Notes under the pieces: model-generated
Databases searched by the model: none
Told to the model about the DNA's origin: nothing
What the model saw: only the letters and a program-made list of their open reading frames with translations
Program-made: the position numbers and the translations under genes
Part shown: positions 1 to 5,910 of the stretch, piece after piece
How positions within the stretch are numbered: position 1 is the first letter of the stretch
How the letters are laid out: every line of letters begins with the position of its first letter
Origin: JBGSIZ01 sp041742255
GTDB taxonomy: Bacteria; Pseudomonadota; Alphaproteobacteria; Rhodobacterales; Rhodobacteraceae
NCBI GenBank assembly: GCA_041742255.1
Contig: JBGSIZ010000089.1
Coordinates: 1-10,407 of the forward strand
DNA length: 10,407 bases
Direction of reading: 5' to 3'

Positions 1-370
1 GCGCCGCCTGCCCCACGGCCACCGGGAATGGCAACCCGGCACCGTCGCCACCCCAAACATCTGCGGTCACACGGGCAAAAGCGGCACCTTGGGCCATCGT
101 TTCTGCCAGACGTTCCTTGCTGCCAGCCAGTGCTACGGCCAGGTCGGCCACGTCATCGCCCTGCCATGCCGCCGCGAGCAGGATCGCATCAGTCCGGCCC
201 GCGCCGCGCTCCAGAACATCGGTCAACCAAGCCTGAAACGATGCGCGATCCGGGACGGCCCCAACTGCGATCATCGCTTCCAACCCATGGGAATAGGCAT
301 AGGACCCAATGGGATAGCTTGCAGAAAACCACTGCGACAGGCGTTGCAGATGGGCAAGGTCAGTGTGCAT
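1..370 (-). CDS. ureF: Urease accessory protein UreF, 3' end cut by window edge
   Basis: UreF is a cytoplasmic urease maturation factor. With UreD (UreH) and UreG it forms the complex that delivers nickel and CO2 to the apo-urease active site. I read 123 codons from the ATG at 370 to the window edge with no stop. The N-terminus LQRLSQWFSASYPIGSYAYS followed by HGLE is the hallmark UreF opening (family form: W-x-S-x-x-F/Y-P-x-G-x-x-x-Y-S-H-G-L-E). The rest reads as an Ala-rich helical protein, as expected for this all-alpha family; UreF is usually about 210-230 residues, so roughly half is present. The start overlaps the end of ureE by 11 nt (stop 362-360, start 370-368), so translation is probably coupled. 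ureG is expected just beyond the left edge but cannot be seen. Confidence 0.95.
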   Translation of the reverse strand, partial: MHTDLAHLQRLSQWFSASYPIGSYAYSHGLEAMIAVGAVPDRASFQAWLTDVLERGAGRTDAILLAAAWQGDDVADLAVALAGSKERLAETMAQGAAFARVTADVWGGDGAGLPFPVAVGQAA

Positions 371-800
371 GGCCCAGCGTGCGCCCATGGCCATAGGCCC
401 CGCCTTCGGGGGTGAAGGGGGCAATGACCCGGGCCACATCGGCCCCCAGCCGAAACAACATATCGGCCATCACATGATCCTCGCGGATCAACAACCGGTC
501 CGGGAAAATCTGGCACGGGGTGTGGCGGTTGCCGATGTGCCATGAAAGGCGGGCAAGATCACCGCGCACCTCGATCAGGGGTTCGGGAGCGGCCACAACG
601 GTGGCCAAACGCCCGTCTGACAGGACCAACGCATCGCCATGCGCCAAGGACACAGTTTCGGGCAGATCGACAAGAACCGCCTCGCCTTGATCGGTCAGCA
701 GCCGCTTGCGCCGGATCAACCTGTCCTCATAGGTCAGGGTCAGGGTCAATGCGCCGGGCAGATTTGGCGCAGGGCGCGTGCTGTGGGCAATAAGCGTCAT
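360..800 (-). CDS. ureE: Urease accessory protein UreE, nickel metallochaperone
   Basis: UreE binds Ni(II) as a dimer in the cytoplasm and passes it to the UreG-containing maturation complex. The product is 146 residues. The N-terminal part (about 1-75) is the beta-rich peptide-binding domain, with the recognisable stretch RRKRLLTDQGEAVLVDLPE. The C-terminal part is the metal-binding domain with WHIGNRHTPCQI (His88 and His93; His93 corresponds to the key His96 of the Klebsiella protein) and EDHVMADML (His109). The tail GHGRTLGHAH has three His, so it is a short His tail rather than the long poly-His of Klebsiella UreE. I chose the ATG at 800 because it overlaps the ureC stop by one base (TGATG); the same frame stays open upstream inside ureC, but that part does not resemble UreE. 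The 3' end overlaps ureF by 11 nt. Confidence 0.96.
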   Translation of the reverse strand: MTLIAHSTRPAPNLPGALTLTLTYEDRLIRRKRLLTDQGEAVLVDLPETVSLAHGDALVLSDGRLATVVAAPEPLIEVRGDLARLSWHIGNRHTPCQIFPDRLLIREDHVMADMLFRLGADVARVIAPFTPEGGAYGHGRTLGHAH

Positions 801-2506
801 CAGAACAGGAAATATCGTTGGGCCATCGGCAAGACGCTGGCGGGTTCGCAGGTCAACACCTCGCCATCCGCGCGGACCTCGTAGGTTTCGGGGTCCACCT
901 CGATGTGGGGCAACAGGTCGTTCAACACCATATCCGCCTTGCCAATCCCCCGGCAGGACTGCACGGCGACTGTGTCCTTGACCAGACCAAGGGCGGCGCC
1001 GACCCCAGCATCCTGCGCGGCTTGAGAGACGAACGTGACCGACCCCGCCTGAAGACTTCGTCCAAAGGCCCCGAACATGGGCCGGGAATACACCGGCTGC
1101 GGTGTTGGGATCGAGGCGTTCGTATCCCCCATCTGGGCCATGACGATCGTGCCGCCCAACAGAACCATCTCGGGCTTGACCCCGAAAAATGCAGGCGACC
1201 ATAGGACCAGATCGGCGCGCTTGCCGACCTCAATCGACCCGACATGTGTTGAAATACCATGCGCAATAGCGGGATTTATGGTATATTTCGCAATATAGCG
1301 TTTAACCCGCAGATTATCGTTGGCACCCTGTTCCCCCGCCAGCCTGCCCCGTTGCACATTCATCTTGTGGGCGGTTTGCCATGTGCGGATCAACACCTCG
1401 CCCACGCGGCCCATCGCCTGACTGTCGGACGCGATGATGGAAAACGCCCCCATGTCGTGCAGGATATCTTCGGCGGCGATGGTTTCCTTGCGAATGCGGC
1501 TTTCGGCAAAGGCCACATCTTCGGGCACGCGGCGGTCCAGATGATGGCAGACCATCAGCATGTCCAGATGTTCTTCGAGCGTGTTGACGGTATAGGGGCG
1601 GGTCGGGTTGGTGGACGACGGAATGACGTTGGGCAGGCCACACACCTTGATGATATCCGGTGCATGGCCCCCGCCCGCGCCTTCGGTGTGAAAGGCGTGG
1701 ATGGTCCGCCCCTTGATCGCGGCTATCGTGTTTTCCACGAAACCGCTTTCGTTCAAGGTGTCGGTGTGGATCATCACCTGCACATCCATGGCGTCGGCGA
1801 CTGTCAGGCAGTTGTCAATGGCGGCCGGGGTGGTTCCCCAATCCTCGTGCAGTTTCAGGCACGACGCACCCGCATGAACCATCTCCTCCAGCGGGGCAGG
1901 CAGGGACGCATTGCCCTTGCCCGCAATGGCGAAATTCATCGGCAACCCGTCAAACGCCTGCAACATCCGGCCAATGTGCCATGGCCCGGTGCAGGTGGTG
2001 GCCAGTGTCCCGTGGGCCGGGCCGGACCCGCCGCCGATCATCGTCGTGACCCCGGAATGCAGCGCGTCGTCAATCTGTTGCGGTGCGATAAAATGGATGT
2101 GACTGTCAATCCCGCCCGCCGTCAGGATGCGACCCTCACCCGCGATCACCTCGGTTGCGGGGCCGATGATGATGGTGACCCCCGGTTGCGTGTCCGGGTT
2201 TCCGGCCTTGCCGATCCCGGCGATGCGGCCATCGCGCAGACCCACGTCCGCCTTGAAAATCCCGGTATGGTCCACGATCAGGGCATTGGTGATGACAGTG
2301 TCCACCGCCCCTTGGGCGCGGGTTCGCTGGCTTTGACCCATTCCGTCGCGGATGACCTTGCCGCCGCCAAATTTGACCTCTTCGCCATAGATGGTGTGGT
2401 CGCGTTCCACCTCGATAATCAGATCGGTATCGGCCAACCGGACCTTGTCCCCAGTGGTGGGTCCAAACATACCGGCATAGGTGGCGCGGGAAAGGGTCGC
2501 GGGCAT
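800..2506 (-). CDS. ureC: Urease alpha (catalytic) subunit UreC
   Basis: UreC is the catalytic subunit of nickel urease (urea + H2O to ammonia + carbamate; EC 3.5.1.5), assembled with UreA and UreB. It has 568 residues, close to the usual 566-572. Nickel ligands can be placed by motif: His136 and His138 in SHIHF, the carbamylated Lys218 in CLKLHEDWG, His247 in VMIHTDT, His273 in AFHTEGAGGGHAPD and Asp361 in ASDSQAMGRVGE. The flap has Cys320 and catalytic His321 in MVCHHLD. The N-terminus (RATYAGMFGPTTGDKVRLAD) and C-terminus (LPMAQRYFLF) are both full family ends, so the gene is intact. One oddity: the motif normally read ATTCTPGPW is ATTCTGPW here, one residue short, and downstream active-site numbers shift accordingly relative to Klebsiella. 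The ATG directly abuts the ureB stop (TAA then ATG), and the stop overlaps the ureE start by one base. Confidence 0.98.
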   Translation of the reverse strand: MPATLSRATYAGMFGPTTGDKVRLADTDLIIEVERDHTIYGEEVKFGGGKVIRDGMGQSQRTRAQGAVDTVITNALIVDHTGIFKADVGLRDGRIAGIGKAGNPDTQPGVTIIIGPATEVIAGEGRILTAGGIDSHIHFIAPQQIDDALHSGVTTMIGGGSGPAHGTLATTCTGPWHIGRMLQAFDGLPMNFAIAGKGNASLPAPLEEMVHAGASCLKLHEDWGTTPAAIDNCLTVADAMDVQVMIHTDTLNESGFVENTIAAIKGRTIHAFHTEGAGGGHAPDIIKVCGLPNVIPSSTNPTRPYTVNTLEEHLDMLMVCHHLDRRVPEDVAFAESRIRKETIAAEDILHDMGAFSIIASDSQAMGRVGEVLIRTWQTAHKMNVQRGRLAGEQGANDNLRVKRYIAKYTINPAIAHGISTHVGSIEVGKRADLVLWSPAFFGVKPEMVLLGGTIVMAQMGDTNASIPTPQPVYSRPMFGAFGRSLQAGSVTFVSQAAQDAGVGAALGLVKDTVAVQSCRGIGKADMVLNDLLPHIEVDPETYEVRADGEVLTCEPASVLPMAQRYFLF

Positions 2507-2812
2507 TTACAGGTCCCCCATCACGGCAGCGTTGAAGCCGTAGATGCGGCGGTCACCAGAGATCGGGATCAACGCCACCTCACGCTCTTGCCCCGGTTCA
2601 AACCGGACGGCAGTGCCCGCCGCGATGTCCAACCGCAACCCACGGGCCGCAGCGCGATCAAACCGCAAGGCGGCATTGGTTTCGGCGAAATGATAATGGC
2701 TGCCCACCTGAACCGGCCTGTCACCGGTATTAGCCACAAGGAGTGTCACTGCGACGGCATCCGCGTTCAAAACGATATCGCCGTCCATGGGGAAAATCTC
2801 TCCGGGGATCAT
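2507..2812 (-). CDS. ureB: Urease beta subunit UreB
   Basis: This is the small structural beta subunit of bacterial three-subunit urease; it packs against UreA and UreC in the (UreABC)3 assembly and has no catalytic residues. The product is 101 residues, typical for a stand-alone UreB. It opens with MIPGEIFPMDGDIVLNAD and contains the conserved core NTGDRPVQVGSHYHFAETN, followed by a GLRLDIAAGTAVRFEPGQ stretch and the terminal RIYGFNAAVMG. The start at 2812 is supported by a strong Shine-Dalgarno (AGGAGG) that overlaps the ureA stop codon, TAGGAGGGCCAGCC then ATG, giving an 11-nt intergenic gap. The stop touches the ureC ATG with no spacer, which implies tight translational coupling. Confidence 0.97.
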   Translation of the reverse strand: MIPGEIFPMDGDIVLNADAVAVTLLVANTGDRPVQVGSHYHFAETNAALRFDRAAARGLRLDIAAGTAVRFEPGQEREVALIPISGDRRIYGFNAAVMGDL

Positions 2813-2823
2813 GGCTGGCCCTC

Positions 2824-3126
2824 CTATCGGATCGGGTGATGGACGGTCACCAGTTTGGTGCCGTCCGGAAACGTCGCCTCGACCTGAACGTCATGGATCA
2901 TTTCGGGGATGCCATCCATGCATTGGTCGCGGGTGATGACATGCGCACCGGCCTGCATCAGATCGGCGACCGTGCGGCCATCGCGAGCACCCTCGACCAC
3001 ATAGTCGGTGATCAGTGCAATCGCCTCGGGATGATTCAAAAGCACACCGCGCGCCAACCTGTTGCGGGCGACCATCGCGGCAAGTGCGATCAACAGTTTG
3101 TCTTTTTCCCGAGGGGTGAGGTTCAT
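2824..3126 (-). CDS. ureA: Urease gamma subunit UreA
   Basis: This is the gamma structural subunit of urease. The product is exactly 100 residues, the standard bacterial length. It starts MNLTPREKDKLLIALAAMVA, continues through RNRLARGVLLNHPEAIALIT and DYVVEGARDGRTVADLMQ, and ends DGTKLVTVHHPIR, all conserved along the whole UreA family. The ATG at 3126 lies 9 nt after the ureD stop, with AGGGA overlapping that stop as a plausible ribosome-binding site. ureA and ureB are separate genes, as in most proteobacteria, not the fused form seen in Helicobacter. Confidence 0.98.
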   Translation of the reverse strand: MNLTPREKDKLLIALAAMVARNRLARGVLLNHPEAIALITDYVVEGARDGRTVADLMQAGAHVITRDQCMDGIPEMIHDVQVEATFPDGTKLVTVHHPIR

Positions 3127-3135
3127 CGCAGGTCC

Positions 3136-4041
3136 CTACATTGTCCAGACACGGGGCAGCGGCCCGGTCCCAAATAGCTGCAACGCGGCCATAACACGGG
3201 CCCGCATGTGGCGGGGGTCGGCGGCCATGAACCGGGCCAACAACCGTCCGTCCCAGGCCGAGGCGGCGACCCGGCAATTGTCCCCTGTCATGGCCCGCAG
3301 CGCCCCCAATCGCGCGCGGGGGTCCGGTCCCACAAACAACAAACTCGCCACGGCCCCAGCCCCGTCCAAGCAGCCGGGCCCCTGATGCTCCGCAAAAGAT
3401 CCAGTCAAACGAAAGGCTTCGGCGTGGATTAACCGCCCAGCCTGGCGGATGCGCCATGTGTCGGTCATCTGCACCGATGACAAAACTTCGCCCATGGCGC
3501 GGCGACCGAACACCAGCGGCTCCACCATGAGAAAGTCCGCATCAGGGGCAAGGTCCACCTCGATCCGGCGGTCAATCGCGGCGCGGTCAAACAGGATGGT
3601 TTCCTGTGGCAACCATGCCAGCGACGCGGCAGGCCCAACGGTCAGCATCACCTGAATTTGGGCCTGTGGCCCTAAGCTGCGGTAGACCCGTTCGGCAGTT
3701 TGGGTTGCCACGCGGACACGAGCCCTGGCCCCGGCGTCCACCGAAATATCAATCTGATCGCCCCCGGTCAGGCCGCCTGCCGTGTTTAATATCACGACGT
3801 CCAGCCCGCCTTGTTCCGCGCCGTGAACCATCGCCTTGGAACAGCCAGATTGGTGCAGATCGCGCAGGACCGTGCCCCGCGAACCATCGGTCAGCAGGCT
3901 GACATGCACGCGACCCTTGGCGCGTTGCAGGCCTTGTTCCATGGGTTTTTGATCCAACATCCTGTCACCAGACCTTGGCTGTCGCAGGGGTTCAAGCCGG
4001 TGCGATAGGGCGCCTTGCTGCATCGGCGCAAATTTGGGCAT
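3136..4041 (-). CDS. ureD: Urease accessory protein UreD (UreH); start uncertain
   Basis: UreD is the scaffold of the UreDFG maturation complex and binds apo-urease directly. Recognisable blocks are LRDLHQSGCSKAMVH, the signature VVILNTAGGLTGGDQ, RVATQTAERVYRSLG, LPQETILFDRA and LMVEPLVFGRRAMGE. From the ATG at 4041 the protein is 301 residues, some 20-30 longer than usual; an in-frame TGA lies a few codons upstream, so it cannot start earlier. None of the possible ATGs (4041, 4023, 3960, 3942) has a good Shine-Dalgarno. The family alignment I remember begins near QRAKGRVHVS, which would favour 3960 or 3942, so the first 27-33 residues may be untranslated leader. It lies 71 nt after the DUF2783 gene at most and 9 nt before ureA, and is the first gene of the urease block. 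Confidence 0.93.
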   Translation of the reverse strand: MPKFAPMQQGALSHRLEPLRQPRSGDRMLDQKPMEQGLQRAKGRVHVSLLTDGSRGTVLRDLHQSGCSKAMVHGAEQGGLDVVILNTAGGLTGGDQIDISVDAGARARVRVATQTAERVYRSLGPQAQIQVMLTVGPAASLAWLPQETILFDRAAIDRRIEVDLAPDADFLMVEPLVFGRRAMGEVLSSVQMTDTWRIRQAGRLIHAEAFRLTGSFAEHQGPGCLDGAGAVASLLFVGPDPRARLGALRAMTGDNCRVAASAWDGRLLARFMAADPRHMRARVMAALQLFGTGPLPRVWTM

Positions 4042-4102
4042 TGCCGTTGCAAACGATGAATATCAGCGCTGATTGCCCAAATAATGGGCAATCGGCACAC
4101 AA
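3992..4102 (-). other. Possible 36-residue small ORF with strong Shine-Dalgarno (TTG start)
   Basis: Directly overlapping the DUF2783 stop is AAGGAG (4114-4109), the best ribosome-binding sequence in this part of the window. No family gene starts behind it. Six bases downstream is a TTG (4102) opening 36 codons, reading MCADCPLFGQSALIF and so on, with four Cys (residues 2, 5, 18, 25), ending in TGA at 3992. It would overlap ureD if ureD starts at 4041, but would sit cleanly upstream if ureD starts at 3960 or 3942. I know no family for it. It could be a leader peptide, a small protein, or chance; I lean to chance or leader. Confidence 0.15.
4032..4093 (-). promoter_or_regulatory. ureD leader: perfect 9-bp hairpin, palindrome and alternative pairing with ureD ATG
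   Basis: In transcript order (minus strand), arm A GATTGCCCA (4093-4085), loop TTATT and arm B TGGGCAATC (4079-4071) form a perfect 9-bp stem. The segment ATTTGGGCA (4082-4074), overlapping loop and arm B, is also perfectly complementary to TGCCCAAAT (4040-4032), which contains two bases of the first ureD ATG, so the two structures exclude each other. A perfect 12-bp palindrome, ATCAGCGCTGAT (4062-4073), overlaps arm B. There is no U-run after the hairpin, so it does not look like a standard intrinsic terminator. It may be a protein operator, an attenuator-like leader, or a processing element for the ure mRNA. Pairing is seen directly; function is inferred. Confidence 0.4.
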
Positions 4103-4112
4103 TGGACACTCC

Positions 4113-4301
4113 TTAGATTCTGCGCGCCGCCAACAGCGCAGCGCGGATCACCTCTGGGTCGCCTATGTGATTGAAAAGAATAAGGATAAGTCGGGCATTA
4201 AACGCCTCGCTTTCGGTATTCGGCAAACCGTCATGGGCGGCCAGAAGGCCGGCATAGACGCCGTCGGGATCCACCAGATTGGGGGTCAGGGTCACGGTCA
4301 T
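4113..4301 (-). CDS. DUF2783 family small protein
   Basis: This 62-residue protein of unknown function has the pattern I recognise as DUF2783: NLVDPDGVYAGLLAAHDGL, then ESEAFNARLILILFNHIGD and a helical end EVIRAALLAARRI. There is no signal peptide or membrane segment; it looks like a small, soluble, mostly helical protein. The start at 4301 lies one base after the stop of the FAD monooxygenase (TGA, C, ATG), so the two are almost certainly translationally coupled. The frame is open further upstream, inside the monooxygenase gene, but that extension does not fit the family. From memory, DUF2783 genes are commonly found next to FAD-dependent monooxygenases of this kind, which suggests a dedicated partner or stabiliser; that role is an inference, and no biochemical function is known to me. 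Confidence 0.8.
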   Translation of the reverse strand: MTVTLTPNLVDPDGVYAGLLAAHDGLPNTESEAFNARLILILFNHIGDPEVIRAALLAARRI

Positions 4302-4302
4302 G

Positions 4303-5907
4303 TCACTGCTTCCCAAGGGCTGTGGCGTGGGCCGCGGCCACCGCATCCGCGTCATAGCCGGACCACCGGGCCACCACATGTTGATCTGGGCGGATCAGAT
4401 AAACGGCCCTGTCTGCGACCCCCAGATATCGGGTTGCGAGCGCGGTATTTGGCCCGGTTGTATCGCGGCGGTATTGCGTCGGTATCCCGTCGGTGTCGTT
4501 TTCTGGAAAATCCACGTTGATAAACAGCAGGGCGAACCGCCCGCCCAGCAGATCGAGGAGGAACCCATCGCCCAGATCAACGTCTGGGCACGGGCTGCCG
4601 GGGCAGGTGCGTGCCGGTCCACCGGGCAGGGCATCGGGGCCACAAACCGGCGACCCCGTATAGACTGTGGGCAGCGACAGCCGCCCGGAATTGACCAGTG
4701 GCCGGGCAAAGGCGTGATATTCCGACAGGTCCAGCACGGCGTCGCGAAACACCCGGCTGATGGCCGATTTGGGCGTGATGAAATCGGTCGAGCGGGACGA
4801 ATTCAGGATGTTTTCATCTGCCGCCTGCCGCCGTTCCAGATCATAGCTGTCCAACAAAGTGGGCGGTGCTTCGCCCGCAATCACGGCGGCTAGTTTCCAA
4901 CACAGGTTGTCGACATCCTGTATCCCGGAATTGGCCCCACGCGCGCCAAACGGCGACACCTGATGCGCGCTGTCGCCTGCAAACAGAACGCGGTCATGGC
5001 GGAACCGATCCATCCGGCGGCATTGAAAGGTGTAGATGCTGACCCACTGCAGGTCAAAATTCACCTCCTCGCCCAACATGGCGCGCAACCGGGGAATGAC
5101 GTTTTCGGGGCGTTTTTCGACCTCTTTGTCGATGTCCCATCCCAGTTGAAGGTCGATCCGCCAGACACCATCGGGTTGTTTGTGCAGCAGGGCCGACTGG
5201 CCCGGATTGAACGGCGGGTCGAACCAGAACCAGCGTTCGGTCGGGAATGGGGCATCCATCGTGACGTCCGCAATCAGGAAATTATCCTCGAACACGCGGC
5301 CCCCGAAATCGAGCCCCAGCATTGTCCGGGTGGGGGAATTGGCCCCGTCGCAGGCAATCAGCCAATCAGCCTGCAGCGGGTAAGGGCCATCTGGCGTATC
5401 GACCATGAGCGCCACATGGTCCCCCCGGTTGTCAATCTGCACGACCTTGTTGCCGCCACGAATTTCGATCGGCGCACCTGCAGCCTCCAGCGCCCGAACC
5501 CGTTTCACGAAATCATGTTCAAAATGGTATTGTTGCAGGTTGATGAACGCGGGCCGTTTGTGCCCATCCTCGGGCAGCAGGTTGAAATCATAAACCTTGC
5601 GGTCGCCAAAAAACACTTTGCCAAGGTTCCATTGCACACCTTTCTCGACCAAGGGATCGCCCACCCCCAGACGGTCGGCAATTTCCAACGTGCGTTTGGC
5701 AAAACAGATTGCCCGGGACCCGAACGACACCTTGGTGTTGTCGTCCAGCACCAGAACCTGAACCCCGGACATCGCCAGATCAATCGCTGCGGCAAGCCCG
5801 ACGGGACCCGCGCCGATCACAATGACGCTGTGCCGGGCGGGCGTTGCCGCCGTTTGGTCCGGCGATTTGGCATAGGGATAAAGTGGCGTGTCGAAGATCT
5901 TGGTCAT
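4303..5907 (-). CDS. MhpA-like class A FAD-dependent aromatic monooxygenase
   Basis: This 534-residue protein belongs to the group A flavoprotein hydroxylases (PF01494 type), which use NAD(P)H and O2 to put a hydroxyl on a phenolic ring. The dinucleotide-binding GxGxxG is at 32-37 (VIVIGAGPVGLAAAIDLA), the DG motif at Asp187-Gly188 (WLIACDGANSPTR), and the FAD-binding GD motif at Gly311-Asp312 (RVLFAGDSAHQVSPFGARGA). The C-terminal 130 or so residues are the thioredoxin-like tail found in MhpA/PheA relatives. About 25 residues precede the Rossmann start, which is a little long. The substrate cannot be read from the sequence. Its place in a homogentisate operon suggests it makes homogentisate or a related hydroquinone, for example from a 3-hydroxyphenylacetate-like compound (inference). 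ATG at 5907 is preceded by AGGGG within the end of the MBL gene and lies 3 nt after that gene's stop. Confidence 0.9.
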   Translation of the reverse strand: MTKIFDTPLYPYAKSPDQTAATPARHSVIVIGAGPVGLAAAIDLAMSGVQVLVLDDNTKVSFGSRAICFAKRTLEIADRLGVGDPLVEKGVQWNLGKVFFGDRKVYDFNLLPEDGHKRPAFINLQQYHFEHDFVKRVRALEAAGAPIEIRGGNKVVQIDNRGDHVALMVDTPDGPYPLQADWLIACDGANSPTRTMLGLDFGGRVFEDNFLIADVTMDAPFPTERWFWFDPPFNPGQSALLHKQPDGVWRIDLQLGWDIDKEVEKRPENVIPRLRAMLGEEVNFDLQWVSIYTFQCRRMDRFRHDRVLFAGDSAHQVSPFGARGANSGIQDVDNLCWKLAAVIAGEAPPTLLDSYDLERRQAADENILNSSRSTDFITPKSAISRVFRDAVLDLSEYHAFARPLVNSGRLSLPTVYTGSPVCGPDALPGGPARTCPGSPCPDVDLGDGFLLDLLGGRFALLFINVDFPENDTDGIPTQYRRDTTGPNTALATRYLGVADRAVYLIRPDQHVVARWSGYDADAVAAAHATALGKQ

Positions 5908-5910
5908 GGC

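Noticed and set aside
801..1202. N-terminal extension of the ureE frame into ureC
   Set aside because: The extension overlaps ureC in another frame and has no UreE similarity; the ATG at 800 overlaps the ureC stop in the usual coupled fashion.
1259..2839. Long plus-strand open frame (526 codons) opposite ureC and ureB
   Set aside because: It is antisense to ureC and ureB, which match their families along their whole length. Its protein has no recognisable domain; long antisense frames are expected from the codon bias of high-GC genes.
3891..4109. GTG-started frame of 72 codons overlapping the ureD start
   Set aside because: Its GTG lies inside the Shine-Dalgarno itself and the frame runs deep into ureD; no family similarity and the UreD frame is clearly the coding one there.
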